DNA from: Panacagrimonas sp041603235
Lineage (GTDB): Bacteria; Pseudomonadota; Gammaproteobacteria; Nevskiales; Nevskiaceae
Direction: 5' to 3'
DNA length: 64,000 nucleotides
Assembly: GCA_041603235.1 (NCBI GenBank)
Contig: JBFIES010000005.1
Span: 211,989 to 275,988 of the forward strand
Part shown: piece after piece, positions 18,007 to 27,214 of the stretch
Numbering within the stretch: the stretch's first letter is position 1
How the letters are laid out: every line of letters begins with the position of its first letter
The notes under the pieces: model-generated
What the model was told of the DNA's origin: nothing
Seen by the model: the letters and a program-made list of their open reading frames with translations, nothing else
The model's database searches: none
Translations under genes and position numbers: made by a program

Positions 18007-18648
18007 TTACTCGACGCCATATTGTTTCTGATAGTCGCGCATGGATTGCAGGGTATCTCGCCGGCTCGGATCAGACTCCAGAAATACCATGACATCCTGA
18101 ACCCTGACCATCGCGCGTACCTGCACCCCGGTTTCTTGTTGCAGTGCATCAACGGCTGAAATCCCGGCGGGACCACGTTCCTGACGGTCCAGCGCCACCA
18201 CCGCCGCCACTGGCTCAGCGCCGGCTTGACGCAACAAGTGGATGGCTTCGCGCATGGCGGTGCCGGCAGTGAGTACGTCATCAACAATGATGACGCGACC
18301 TTTGGGCGCGGCGCCGACCAGGGTGCCGCCTTCGCCATGATCCTTGGCTTCCTTGCGGTTATAGGCGTAGGGCAGGTCTTGCCCCTTGTCTGCCAGGGCG
18401 CAGGCCGTAGCCGCCACCAGTGGAATGCCCTTGTACGCGGGGCCGAACAGCATGTCGCAGGCGATGCCGCTGTTGATGATGGTTTGCGCATAGGCGCGTG
18501 ACAGCGTACGCATGGCCGCACCGGAGCTGATCTGTCCCAGGTTGAAGAAATAAGGGCTGATCCTGCCCGACTTGAGCGTGAAGGAGCCGAAGCGCAGAAC
18601 CTCGTGTTCCAGCGCAAGTTTGATGAAATCTGATTGGTAGTCGTGCAT
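18007..18648 (-). CDS. pyrE: Orotate phosphoribosyltransferase
   Basis: A 213-aa protein, the same length as E. coli PyrE. The PRPP-binding motif is VIIVDDVLTAGTA, and SGRISPYFFNLG and FGPAYKGIPL are the family's orotate and loop regions. It converts orotate and PRPP to OMP in pyrimidine synthesis. The start at 18648 (MHDYQSDFI) matches the family. Longer readings add an unconserved 29 residues. It is divergent from the exonuclease III gene, with a 214-bp spacer. Confidence 0.95.
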   Translation of the reverse strand: MHDYQSDFIKLALEHEVLRFGSFTLKSGRISPYFFNLGQISSGAAMRTLSRAYAQTIINSGIACDMLFGPAYKGIPLVAATACALADKGQDLPYAYNRKEAKDHGEGGTLVGAAPKGRVIIVDDVLTAGTAMREAIHLLRQAGAEPVAAVVALDRQERGPAGISAVDALQQETGVQVRAMVRVQDVMVFLESDPSRRDTLQSMRDYQKQYGVE

Positions 18649-18862
18649 GGGGATTGCGTTCGTCATCAAGGCATTGTGGACGAAGTATTTCTGTCCGCCA
18701 ATCCGCCGAGGCCAGAGCGTGAATCCGGTTTCCAACGCTTAGGATCGCGTTGCTGAACATGCTGAATCGCGCTGAGGAGGTCACAATGCCCGCCGCACGC
18801 CCTTGAGGATTCTGTCTGACAGCGGTGTTCCCTTGAACCTATCGCCCTGCAAGATTTCTGAC

Positions 18863-19642
18863 ATGCGCATCATCACCATCAATACCAACGGCATTCGTTC
18901 TGCTGCAAAAAAAGGCTTTTTTGAATGGCTGCCCAAGCAGAAGGCGGACGTGGTCTGCATTCAGGAAACCAAGGCGCAGCTGGCTGATTTGCAGGCTGAT
19001 CCGGGGTTTTTCCCGGAGGGCTGGACGGTTCATTTCAAGAGCGCGGTGAAGAAAGGTTATGCCGGCGTGGCGATTTATTCGCGCAAGGCTCCTGACAAGA
19101 TCATCGAGACCATTGGCGCGGAGGAGTTTGATGACCAGGGGCGCTATCTGGAGTTTCGCTTCGGCAACCTGTCTGTGGTCTCGCTGTATCTACCCTCCGG
19201 ATCGTCTGGCCCTGAGCGGCAGGCGTCGAAGGATCGTTTTCTGGAGTTCTTCGGCCCGATCATGGGCAAGTGGGCCAAGTCCAAACGCGATTACGTCATC
19301 TGCGCGGACTGGAATATCGCGCACACGGAAAAGGATCTGAAGAACTGGAAGTCCAACCAGAAAAACTCGGGCTTCCTGCCGCACGAACGCGCATGGATGA
19401 CGCAGGCACTAAGCCAGCAGGGCTGGGTGGATGCGCACCGCAAACTGGAACCCGAGCTTGAGGGCGAGCTCTACACCTGGTGGTCAAATCGCGGCAATGC
19501 GTGGGCCAACAACGTGGGGTGGCGTCTGGACTACCAGTTGGTGAGTCCGAGGCTCGCGCCGCGAATCAAGCGGGCGAGCGTCTACAAGGAATCTCGTTTT
19601 TCCGATCATGCGCCGCTACTGGTGGACTACGACGATGCCTAG
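18863..19642 (+). CDS. xthA: Exodeoxyribonuclease III (Crc-like position, catalytic residues intact)
   Basis: A 259-aa AP endonuclease/3'-5' exonuclease of the XthA group. The active-site residues visible are N7/N9 (INTNGIR), E35 (CIQETK), the DWN of ICADWNIAH, the late NVGWRLDY and FSDHAPL with the catalytic His. It repairs abasic sites and 3'-blocked ends. It is divergent from pyrE exactly where pseudomonads have crc, and shares KNWK(S/D)xQ and FLxxERAWM with Crc. Unlike Crc it keeps the catalytic residues, so it should be an active nuclease. Confidence 0.93.
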   Translation: MRIITINTNGIRSAAKKGFFEWLPKQKADVVCIQETKAQLADLQADPGFFPEGWTVHFKSAVKKGYAGVAIYSRKAPDKIIETIGAEEFDDQGRYLEFRFGNLSVVSLYLPSGSSGPERQASKDRFLEFFGPIMGKWAKSKRDYVICADWNIAHTEKDLKNWKSNQKNSGFLPHERAWMTQALSQQGWVDAHRKLEPELEGELYTWWSNRGNAWANNVGWRLDYQLVSPRLAPRIKRASVYKESRFSDHAPLLVDYDDA

Positions 19643-19675
19643 TCTGATGCGCTTCATCACATCAGCGTGCTGCGC

Positions 19676-21052
19676 ATGAGCAAGAGCTGGCGCGAGTCGC
19701 TGCGTGTGTATCGCCACCCCAGGGTGGCGGCCATGTTGTTCCTGGGGTTCTCCGCGGGGCTGCCATTCCTGCTTGTTTTCTCGACGCTGTCTGCGTGGCT
19801 GGCGCAGGCGGGAATCGAGCGCGGCACCATCGGACTGCTCTCCTGGGTGGGCATCACCTATTCCATCAAGTTTTTCTGGGCACCGATTGTTGATCGCATC
19901 GAACTGCCCTTGCTTCATCGGCTGCTGGGGCGTCGGCGTTCATGGATGCTGCTGGCGCAGCTGGGCATGGCAGCAGGCCTGGCCGGTCTTGCCGTGCAGG
20001 ATCCGACATCGCAGTTGCAGGTGATGGTGGCCTGCGCGCTGGTCGTCGCGTTTTCTTCAGCGACACAGGACATCGCCATTGATGCATGGCGAATCGAAGC
20101 CGCTGCGCTGGAGCATCAGGGCGCGATGTCGGCGTCCTATCAGCTGGGTTATCGGATTGCCTTGATCGTGGCCGGAGCGGGCTGTCTGTTCCTGGCTGAT
20201 GTGCATGGTTGGAAGGCGGCGTATCTGGTGATGGCGGCGCTGGTGATGATTGGCGTGGTCACCAGCTTGCTGGTGCCGGAGCCGGAAAACAGCGTGGATC
20301 GCGCAACACCGCAATCAGAACTGCGTGCCATTGCCTGGCTTGAAGCGCATGCACACTGGCCACAGAAAATGCGCGATCTCGGTGCCTGGTTTGTCGGCGC
20401 TGTGATCTGTCCGTTCGTGGATTTCTTCACACGCAATGGAATAAAGCTGGGCATCGCCATTCTTTGCTTTGTCGGCTTGTTCCGCCTGACGGATATCACC
20501 ATGGGGTCTATGGCCAATCCGTTCTACCTGTCCATGGGTTACTCCCTGAGCGAGGTTGCGGCGATTGCCAAGTTCTATGGCGTGATCATGTCCATCGGCG
20601 GCGCGTTCCTGGGCGGCATTGCGGTTCTGCGTTTCGGCGCCGTCGCCTCACTGATGGCCGGCGGGGTGATGGTGATTCTCTCTAATCTGGGTTTTGCCGC
20701 GCTGGCCCTGCAGGACGCGCCGGGCCTGACGGGCCTGGCTCTGGTCATCAGCGGTGACAACATGGCGGCAGGCTTTGCCGGATGCGCGTTCATCGCCTAT
20801 CTATCAAGTCTGACCAACACCGCTTATACGGCGACCCAGTACGCCCTGTTCTCGTCAATTTTCACCTTGCCCGGCAAGGTGCTTGGCGGGGCTTCGGGCT
20901 ACGTGTCAGAGGCTCTCGACTGGCCCGGATTCTTTCTCTACACCTCGGCGTTGGGACTTCCTGCGCTGTTGCTGATTGTCTGGCTGAGTCGGCAAATGCC
21001 CGCGCCTGAGGCCGCAGAAGCAGATGTCAGAGATCGTCCAGCATCAGGTTGA
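19676..21052 (+). CDS. AmpG-family MFS transporter
   Basis: A 458-aa protein with about 12-14 membrane helices. The N-terminus (SLRVYRHPRVAAMLFLGFSAGLPFLL) and the SATQDIAIDAWRIE motif at helix 4-5 are typical of AmpG/PucC-like permeases, which import GlcNAc-anhydro-muropeptides for cell-wall recycling and beta-lactamase induction signalling. The start at 19676 (MSKSWRES) is favoured over a GTG at 19667. It lies 33 bp after xthA, reading the same way. Its 3' end overlaps the small gene on the other strand by 26 bp. Confidence 0.85.
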   Translation: MSKSWRESLRVYRHPRVAAMLFLGFSAGLPFLLVFSTLSAWLAQAGIERGTIGLLSWVGITYSIKFFWAPIVDRIELPLLHRLLGRRRSWMLLAQLGMAAGLAGLAVQDPTSQLQVMVACALVVAFSSATQDIAIDAWRIEAAALEHQGAMSASYQLGYRIALIVAGAGCLFLADVHGWKAAYLVMAALVMIGVVTSLLVPEPENSVDRATPQSELRAIAWLEAHAHWPQKMRDLGAWFVGAVICPFVDFFTRNGIKLGIAILCFVGLFRLTDITMGSMANPFYLSMGYSLSEVAAIAKFYGVIMSIGGAFLGGIAVLRFGAVASLMAGGVMVILSNLGFAALALQDAPGLTGLALVISGDNMAAGFAGCAFIAYLSSLTNTAYTATQYALFSSIFTLPGKVLGGASGYVSEALDWPGFFLYTSALGLPALLLIVWLSRQMPAPEAAEADVRDRPASG

Positions 21053-21323
21053 GGTCCATCACCGGATCGCCCATATGCCCGCCGTAATCCATGTCGTTGT
21101 ACTCGTCGCGCTCGATATCCAGAGCACCTGAGTAATCTTCAGGCGGGGAGCAGGGCTGTGCATTGAGCTCGAGCCAACTGTCAAAATCCATTTCGTCGAG
21201 GTCGCCGTTGAAATGCTGAATCAGCACCACCTCGGCTTTGGCATCAAGTCCGACAATCTCGAACTGATCGCCATTGGATTCGAACCACTCGCCAACGGAC
21301 ATCTCGCGTAGCCACTGCGCCAT
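21027..21323 (-). CDS. Conserved small acidic protein of unknown function (DUF6763-like)
   Basis: A 98-aa acidic protein (MAQWLREMSVGEWFESNGDQFEIVG at the start). The segment VVLIQHFNGDLDEMDFDSWLELN resembles a small gammaproteobacterial family of unknown function that I recall as DUF6763, though I could not check this. Its C-terminus is rich in Asp/Glu. The ATG at 21323 has GGAGG-like CTGGAGGTG just upstream. The 3' end overlaps the MFS gene tail by 26 bp on the opposite strand. Confidence 0.75.
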   Translation of the reverse strand: MAQWLREMSVGEWFESNGDQFEIVGLDAKAEVVLIQHFNGDLDEMDFDSWLELNAQPCSPPEDYSGALDIERDEYNDMDYGGHMGDPVMDLNLMLDDL

Positions 21324-21505
21324 GTTGCACCTCCAGAAAAGCTTTCCCTGTAGCGTGAACCCTGCGGTTGAAGCTGTTTCCGTTTGTACGCCCGATGGCA
21401 ATGCGATTCAAGCCCACTCGTCAGCGTGCACGACGATGATTGAAAACCTGAGGTTTTGTGAAATTAGGATAGGCTCTGCAGCCAAATCCGAACGCGTCTC
21501 TGCGC

Positions 21506-23449
21506 ATGGCTGAAACTGAGAATCCGCCACTGAAACTGCTCAAGCAGGCCCATCTGATTCACTCGCCAGATCATCCGGCGCTGGAGCAGATTGAGGCCTT
21601 TGCCGAGACACATTCCATTGTTTTGCAACGCATTCAGATGGATGCAGAAGACCTCGACGCTATCGACTTGGGTGAGGGCGGGCACTGGATCTGCGCCGTG
21701 GCCGACGATCAGCTGCCCGCGCTGATCGAGAAGGCCAGCGGCTGCGAAGCAAAGCTGGGTTTCATCCCCGCCAAGTCCTCGGTTCTGAGCCGGCTTTTCT
21801 ACCTGCCCAAGTCGCTGCAGGAGCAGATCAAGCTGGCGTTCTCCGAGGACGCAGTTGCGGTGGACATCACGCGCTGCAATGACGAGGTCATTCTCGCCAT
21901 TGCTGCCATCGGAGATATCCCGTTTCTGGATCATCGGGGGCGTGCCTACCTGCGTAACCAGGCCTCGTGGTGGCGGCGTACCGGCCTTGCGATCCAGCTG
22001 TTCTGGAGCACCGCCCAGCGTCTCCTGCAAATCCGGCCGACCTCAGTGGAACTGCATATCGGCGACGAGGAGAAATCGCGCAAGTCAGCCATTACGGGTG
22101 TGGTGGTACTTGAAAACGATGCTGACAAGCTGAGCAACGCCCTGCTTGGCGAGCGCATGTCTGCCTGCGACGGCAGGTTGTCAGCAATGCTGGTCGCGCC
22201 AACGTCCATCGTTTCCTATCTTGCGGTGCTGGTTCGCGCTGCGTTTGGCGGTTTCAGCCTGCCGCGCGCGGTGTCGTTCATCAAAACGCGCAAGCTGTCG
22301 ATAACGGCGGATCAGGAAATTGACTACCGTCTCGACGGTCGGCGGCGCAAGGCGAGCAAGATTCGTTTTGAAGTCTTTCCACGCGCCTTGCAGATCAAAC
22401 CCGGGGCGGATTTTGTTCAGGACAATCCAGAAGGCAGTGATTCTCGGGACTCACTTCGATTGCGATCCCTGCCGGAGCACGAGCAGCGTCTGAACTCGCT
22501 CAAGGGCGGTCTGCCGCTGTTCACCCATGCGCTTGAAGAAGATTTCAAGGATTTGTTTCAGCTGCTGCGCGACAACACGCGCGTAGCAGCGGACTACCTG
22601 ATCATGATGATCGCCTCGTCCGTGCTCGCCGCGCTGGGGTTGGTGCTCAACAGCGCAGCGGTGATCATTGGCGCCATGGTTCTGGCCCCGCTGATGGCGC
22701 CCATCGTGTCGCTCTCGATGGGGGTGCTGAGGCGTGATGGGACATTGATGATTGCGGCGTCGCGGACAATTGCAGTTGGGGTTCTGCTCGCAGTGAGCAT
22801 GCCCGCGCTGCTTGCGGCCTTGTTGCCGATTCGTGAACTGACGCCGGAGATTCAGGCGCGCATGCATCCGTCCATTCTTGATCTGGGTGTGGCGGTGATA
22901 TCGGGCATCGCTGCTGCCTACGCACATGCGCGCGAAAACATCATGAAGTCGATGCCGGGTGTGGCCATTGCGGTGGCGCTTGTGCCGCCCTTGGCGGTCG
23001 CCGGTGTTGGCATCGGTTGGGCAGAGCCGCGCGTGTTTGGCGGCGCCATGCTGTTGTTCCTGACCAATCTGGTGGGCATTGCGGCCAGCGCAGCGCTCAC
23101 GTTCATGGTCATGGGCTATGCCCCGATCAAGACGGCAGTACGCGGCCTGCGGGTGCTGGCCGTTGCCGTGGTGCTGATGGCTGTGCCCCTGTACCTGTCG
23201 TTCAGCCAGATCGTGACGGTCACGCTCATCGAAACTGAATTGCGCTCAGAGCCGGTTGTCCTGGGTTCGGACCACTACATTCTGGAAGAGCCCCAGGTGC
23301 AGTTTGACCAGGATCTGGTGATTGTTCGTGCCACGCTCGTTGCGCCGCGCTGGCTGAGCGAGCACGAGATTGATCAGATCAAGGCCATGCTCGAAGCAAG
23401 GCTCGAGCGTGACATCCGGCTCGAACTGGAACTGCGGGTGCGGCGCTGA
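21506..23449 (+). CDS. DUF389/TIGR00341 membrane protein with N-terminal soluble domain
   Basis: A 647-aa protein. Residues about 1-290 form a soluble domain that looks like a degenerate diacylglycerol/lipid-kinase-type fold, as often seen in this subgroup. Residues about 355-570 hold the six-helix DUF389 core (VAADYLIMMIASSVLAALGL, SAAVIIGAMVLAPLMAPI, SMPGVAIAVALVPPLAVAGVG). A short C-terminal beta-rich region follows. The conserved glycine/proline motifs suggest a transporter, but no substrate has been set for the family. It stands alone between divergent and convergent neighbours. Confidence 0.85.
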   Translation: MAETENPPLKLLKQAHLIHSPDHPALEQIEAFAETHSIVLQRIQMDAEDLDAIDLGEGGHWICAVADDQLPALIEKASGCEAKLGFIPAKSSVLSRLFYLPKSLQEQIKLAFSEDAVAVDITRCNDEVILAIAAIGDIPFLDHRGRAYLRNQASWWRRTGLAIQLFWSTAQRLLQIRPTSVELHIGDEEKSRKSAITGVVVLENDADKLSNALLGERMSACDGRLSAMLVAPTSIVSYLAVLVRAAFGGFSLPRAVSFIKTRKLSITADQEIDYRLDGRRRKASKIRFEVFPRALQIKPGADFVQDNPEGSDSRDSLRLRSLPEHEQRLNSLKGGLPLFTHALEEDFKDLFQLLRDNTRVAADYLIMMIASSVLAALGLVLNSAAVIIGAMVLAPLMAPIVSLSMGVLRRDGTLMIAASRTIAVGVLLAVSMPALLAALLPIRELTPEIQARMHPSILDLGVAVISGIAAAYAHARENIMKSMPGVAIAVALVPPLAVAGVGIGWAEPRVFGGAMLLFLTNLVGIAASAALTFMVMGYAPIKTAVRGLRVLAVAVVLMAVPLYLSFSQIVTVTLIETELRSEPVVLGSDHYILEEPQVQFDQDLVIVRATLVAPRWLSEHEIDQIKAMLEARLERDIRLELELRVRR

Positions 23450-23464
23450 ATGCCGCGCCCTTGT

Positions 23465-24493
23465 TCAGGGGCAGGGAATGGTGTGACGGGCGTGAATTTT
23501 CTCGATTTCAGCCAGTACATCATCAGACAGCGTGATATCGGCTGACGCAATGTTGCTGCGTAACTGCGTCATTGTTGTGGCGCCAATGATGTTGCTGCCC
23601 ATGAAAGGCCGTGAGGTCACAAATGCCAGTGACATCTGCGCAGGGTCCAGCCCGCTGTTCTTCGCCAGATCCACGTAGGCCTGGGTTGCCGCTTCTGCCT
23701 GTGGATTGCTGTAGCGCGAAAAGCGCTCAAACAAGGTGACGCGGCCATCTGCCGGTTTTGCGCCGCCCAGATATTTTCCGCTGAGAATGCCGAAAGCCAT
23801 GGGCGAGTACGCCAGCAGAGGAACATTCTCGCGGTGAGCGAATTCCGCCAGGTTGATCTCAAAGCTTCGGTTGAGCAGGCTGTAGGGATTCTGGATGGAG
23901 ACGATGCGCGGGAAGTTCTTTTCCCGCGATACACGCAGGTACTCGGAGACACCCCATGAGGTTTCGTTCGAGACGCCGGCGTAGCGAATCTTGCCCTGTG
24001 TTACCAGTTCCTGAAGTGCGCCCAGCGTTTCTTCGACGGGGACAGCTTCTTCATTCTTGTGCTGATAGCCCAGCTTGCCGAAATAGTTTGTCGAACGTTG
24101 CGGCCAATGCACCTGATAGAGGTCGATGTAGTCTGTCTGCAGGCGCTTGAGGCTGCTTTCGCAGGCGGCAATGACCGATTGGTGATCCAACTTCGAGCCG
24201 CCGCGCAGGTAGCCCATGCCGGGTCCCGCAACCTTGCTGGCCAGTACGATTTCGCTGCGCTTGCCGGTCTTCTTGAACCAGTTCCCAATGTGCTGCTCGG
24301 TGCGACCCTGCGTCTTGCCCATGGGCGGCACCGGATACATCTCGGCAGTATCGAAGAAGTTGATGCCTTGCGACACGGCGTAATCCATCTGCTCGTGCGC
24401 CTGTTCTTCGGTGTTCTGTTCGCCCCAGGTCATGGTGCCCAGGCAAAGTTCACTGATATCGATTCCGGTGTCAGCGAGTTTCTTCTGTCGCAT
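23465..24493 (-). CDS. Aldo/keto reductase, Tas-like
   Basis: A 342-aa NADP-dependent oxidoreductase. The catalytic tetrad is visible as Asp and Tyr in FFDTAEMYP, Lys in VLASKVAG and His in YQVHWPQRS. GYQHKNEE and TTMTQLRSNI near the C-terminus are typical of the Tas/YajO branch. It reduces aldehydes or ketones. The natural substrate is not readable. The ATG at 24493 follows the prkB stop by one base (TAGCATG), so translation is probably coupled. It converges on the DUF389 gene, 15 bp away. Confidence 0.9.
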   Translation of the reverse strand: MRQKKLADTGIDISELCLGTMTWGEQNTEEQAHEQMDYAVSQGINFFDTAEMYPVPPMGKTQGRTEQHIGNWFKKTGKRSEIVLASKVAGPGMGYLRGGSKLDHQSVIAACESSLKRLQTDYIDLYQVHWPQRSTNYFGKLGYQHKNEEAVPVEETLGALQELVTQGKIRYAGVSNETSWGVSEYLRVSREKNFPRIVSIQNPYSLLNRSFEINLAEFAHRENVPLLAYSPMAFGILSGKYLGGAKPADGRVTLFERFSRYSNPQAEAATQAYVDLAKNSGLDPAQMSLAFVTSRPFMGSNIIGATTMTQLRSNIASADITLSDDVLAEIEKIHARHTIPCP

Positions 24494-24494
24494 G

Positions 24495-25418
24495 CTATCT
24501 CCGATTTCTGTGCGTTGGCGTGAGCGGATCAATATCGCGCGTGAGCGCGCGCCGCCGGTTGTGTGCGAGTGTTTCGATGGCAGGTGCGAGGATCAGTTCC
24601 ATTGCGCGTGCCATCGCTGGCCCCGGTGTGACCAGGGTCTTTGGATTTGATTTGAACGCACCCTTGATGGCGCGCGCGAGCCCATCGAGGTCGTAGCGGA
24701 TGCGAGACTGCTCGTTGAAGTGGATTACCACCAGACTCTCTTCAGCGGTGGGAACCTGACGCACCGTGAACGGGTTGGAAGTGTCCACCAGCGGCACGCG
24801 CTGAAAATTGACGTCGGTACGCGAGAACTGCGGCGTAATGTGCGTCACGTAGTCAGGCATGCGGCGCAGGATCGTGCGGGTGACATCCTCCGCTTCGCGG
24901 CCACGGTCCCAGGTGTCGCGGCGCAGTTTCTGAATCCACTCGAGATTGATGACCGGCACCACGCCAATCAGCAAGTCCATGTGCTGTGCAATGTCGGTGT
25001 CATCACTGACATAGCCGCCGTGCAGGCCCTCGTAGAACAGCACGTCGGTATCTTCTGGCAGATCTTCCCAGGGTGTGAATGTCCCCGCGGGTTGCCCGGC
25101 AGCAATGCCTTCGGCTTCGGTATGCAGATAGCGTCGAATGGTTCCGGTGCCGGATTCGCCATAGTCGCGCAAGAGCTTTTCCAGACGCTCCAGATGATTC
25201 CCGGCAGGGCCGAACAATGAAAAATTTTCGCCGCGAATGATGGCGCGCTGCAAAACCTTGTTGTGCTCTTCCCGGTCGTAGGCATGAAAGGCGTCGCCTT
25301 CGACCAGTGCCGCATTCAGGCGCAGCGCACTGAACATGCGCTTGAATACCGTCATGGCGGTGCTGGTGCCCGCTCCGGAAGAGCCGGTCACGCCGAGGAT
25401 GGGATGTTTGGCAGACAA
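24495..25418 (-). CDS. prkB: Phosphoribulokinase, PrkB type
   Basis: A 307-aa protein. The P-loop is GVTGSSGAGTSTA (residues 9-21), the substrate loop VEGDAFHAYDR, and FYEGLHGGYV, VVPVINLEWIQKL and ITPQFSRTDVNFQRVP follow as in E. coli PrkB and other class-II phosphoribulokinases. It phosphorylates ribulose-5-phosphate (family knowledge). No RuBisCO or other Calvin-cycle gene is in the window, as is usual for PrkB genes in heterotrophic gammaproteobacteria, whose role is unsettled. It is followed directly by the aldo/keto reductase. Confidence 0.9.
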   Translation of the reverse strand: MSAKHPILGVTGSSGAGTSTAMTVFKRMFSALRLNAALVEGDAFHAYDREEHNKVLQRAIIRGENFSLFGPAGNHLERLEKLLRDYGESGTGTIRRYLHTEAEGIAAGQPAGTFTPWEDLPEDTDVLFYEGLHGGYVSDDTDIAQHMDLLIGVVPVINLEWIQKLRRDTWDRGREAEDVTRTILRRMPDYVTHITPQFSRTDVNFQRVPLVDTSNPFTVRQVPTAEESLVVIHFNEQSRIRYDLDGLARAIKGAFKSNPKTLVTPGPAMARAMELILAPAIETLAHNRRRALTRDIDPLTPTHRNRR

Positions 25419-25568
25419 GTCTTGAACAGAATCCTTGTGGAAGGTTAAAGATGTACCACGGGCAAGCGCGTCGCGTCGATTGGCCGCTCAGCAGTCGCAG
25501 TTTCCGATTACATCGTGACAGCGATGTGTTGGCGTGCCCTACCAAGCCTCGCCATTTGCCGTCCAGGC

Positions 25569-26276
25569 TTATTTTTTCTGGAACAGCAAATCAAAGACAG
25601 CGTGTCCGAGGCGGGTTCCGCGTGCCTCGAAACGGGTGATCGGCCTGCTGTCGGGGCGCTCGATGAAACTGCCGTCCTGCGCCATGTTCTGTATGGAAGC
25701 ATTGGCTGAGAGCACTTCCAGCATCTGTTCGGCATAGTTGGCCCAGTCAGTTGCCAGACGCAGTTCGCCACCCGTCTTCAGGCGGGAGACGAGCAGTTGA
25801 ACAAAGGCGGGCTGGATCAGCCGACGCTTGTGATGCCTTTTCTTGTGCCAGGGGTCAGGAAACTCGATCACGATCTCATCCAGTGCCGATTCCGCAACCT
25901 GATCGCGCAGGATCTCAACGGCGTCGCGGCTCATCACGCGCACGTTTGCAAGTTCGCGCGCCTGCACATTCATCATTAGGCGTCCGACGCCGGGACGATG
26001 GACCTCAACCCCCACGTGATTGATGTGCGCACGCGCTGTCGCGCGACTGAGCAGTGCTTCGCCATTGCCAAAACCAATCTCGAAGGAGACCGGTGCAACA
26101 CGACCAAAGGCCTGTGCGAAGTCCAGCGTGCCGTCCAGGTGATCCAGACTGTAGCGCGGCGACAGGCTGTCCAGCGCCTCGCGCTGGCCATCGGTCATGC
26201 GGCCCTCGCGTCGCACGAAGCTGCGGATCCTGCGCGTGCCCGCGCCACTGGATGTTTCGAGTTTGTCTTCTGCCAT
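25569..26276 (-). CDS. trmB: tRNA (guanine-N7-)-methyltransferase
   Basis: A 235-aa SAM-dependent methyltransferase with the SAM motif FEIGFGNGEAL, GVEVHRPGVG and the diagnostic IEFPDPWHKKRHHKRRL. TrmB makes m7G46 in tRNA. The N-terminal IRSFVRREGRMT is the usual family start. It follows thiG on the same strand, a common gammaproteobacterial order (thiS-thiG-trmB). The 150 bp between it and prkB hold nothing I can name. Confidence 0.95.
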   Translation of the reverse strand: MAEDKLETSSGAGTRRIRSFVRREGRMTDGQREALDSLSPRYSLDHLDGTLDFAQAFGRVAPVSFEIGFGNGEALLSRATARAHINHVGVEVHRPGVGRLMMNVQARELANVRVMSRDAVEILRDQVAESALDEIVIEFPDPWHKKRHHKRRLIQPAFVQLLVSRLKTGGELRLATDWANYAEQMLEVLSANASIQNMAQDGSFIERPDSRPITRFEARGTRLGHAVFDLLFQKK

Positions 26277-26351
26277 CGTCCTTACAGGGCTTGCTCTAAC
26301 GGAACACTATGCTTGGCAAGCTTGTGCAACCGCAAATGCAGGTTCGCCCAA

Positions 26352-27173
26352 TCAGCTGACAAGTCCGTCAACAGGAGACGATGCGGAGGCATAGCGACGA
26401 CGCGGCATCCGTCCGGCCAGGAAGGCTTGCCGCCCAGCCAGAATGCCGTGTTTCATGGCACTGGCCATAAGCACCGGATCGCGCGCTTCGGCAATGGCCG
26501 TGTTCATCAGGACGCCATCGCAACCCAGTTCCAGCGCAATGGCAGCATCACTGGCGGTTCCCACGCCGGCATCGACAATAATCGGAACGCGAGCGTTTTC
26601 GACGATTGTGAGAATGTTGTAGCGATTCTGGATGCCGAGTCCTGAGCCGATCGGTGCTGCAAGCGGCATCACGGCAACGCAGCCCATGTCTTCGAGACGT
26701 TTGCAGGCAATAGGGTCGTCGGTGCAGTACACCATGACCTCGAAGCCCTCCTTGACCAGCACTTCGGCGGCTTCCAGCGTCGCCGGCATGTCCGGGTACA
26801 GCGTCTTGGGGTCGCCCAAGACTTCCAGTTTGACCAGGCGATGATCATCCAGCAGTTCCCGCGCGAGCCGGCAGGTGCGCAAGGCATCTTCGGCGGTATA
26901 GCAGCCGGCGGTGTTCGGCAGAATCGTGAACTGATCGGGTGGAATGACCTCCAGCAGATTGGGTTCGCCCGGCGTCTGGCCGATGTTGGTCCGGCGAATG
27001 GCCACCGTCACGATCTGCGCGCCGCTGCTCGTGATCGCCTCGCGGGTTTCTTCCATGGATTTGTACTTGCCGGTTCCAACCAGCAGGCGGGAGTCATAAG
27101 ACTTTCCTGCAATCAGAAGAGGGTCGCGCTGGGCGCTGTCAGCGGGTGCAGAGGGAGCAGAGGATGTGGACAC
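26352..27173 (-). CDS. thiG: Thiazole synthase
   Basis: A 273-aa TIM-barrel protein. It shows LLVGTGKYKSMEETREAI, TVAIRRTNIG, LPNTAGCYTAEDALRTCRLARE, KLEVLGD with the Schiff-base Lys, and VDAGVGTASDAA. ThiG joins 1-deoxyxylulose-5-phosphate, dehydroglycine and ThiS-thiocarboxylate sulfur to form the thiazole of thiamin. GTG at 27173 (MSTSSAPSAP) was chosen, with AGGA upstream. A longer in-frame reading to 27251 would overlap thiS. It is preceded by thiS, its sulfur carrier, and followed by trmB. Confidence 0.95.
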   Translation of the reverse strand: MSTSSAPSAPADSAQRDPLLIAGKSYDSRLLVGTGKYKSMEETREAITSSGAQIVTVAIRRTNIGQTPGEPNLLEVIPPDQFTILPNTAGCYTAEDALRTCRLARELLDDHRLVKLEVLGDPKTLYPDMPATLEAAEVLVKEGFEVMVYCTDDPIACKRLEDMGCVAVMPLAAPIGSGLGIQNRYNILTIVENARVPIIVDAGVGTASDAAIALELGCDGVLMNTAIAEARDPVLMASAMKHGILAGRQAFLAGRMPRRRYASASSPVDGLVS

Positions 27174-27214
27174 GATATTCCTGATAAGGCGCAAATTGAA
27201 GAATCTATGCGGGT

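Noticed and set aside
18863..19642. Crc catabolite-repression protein
   Set aside because: The position matches, but the nuclease catalytic residues are intact, so exonuclease III is the safer call.
24495..25418. Calvin-cycle marker
   Set aside because: The sequence is of the E. coli PrkB type, and no other carbon-fixation gene lies in the window.
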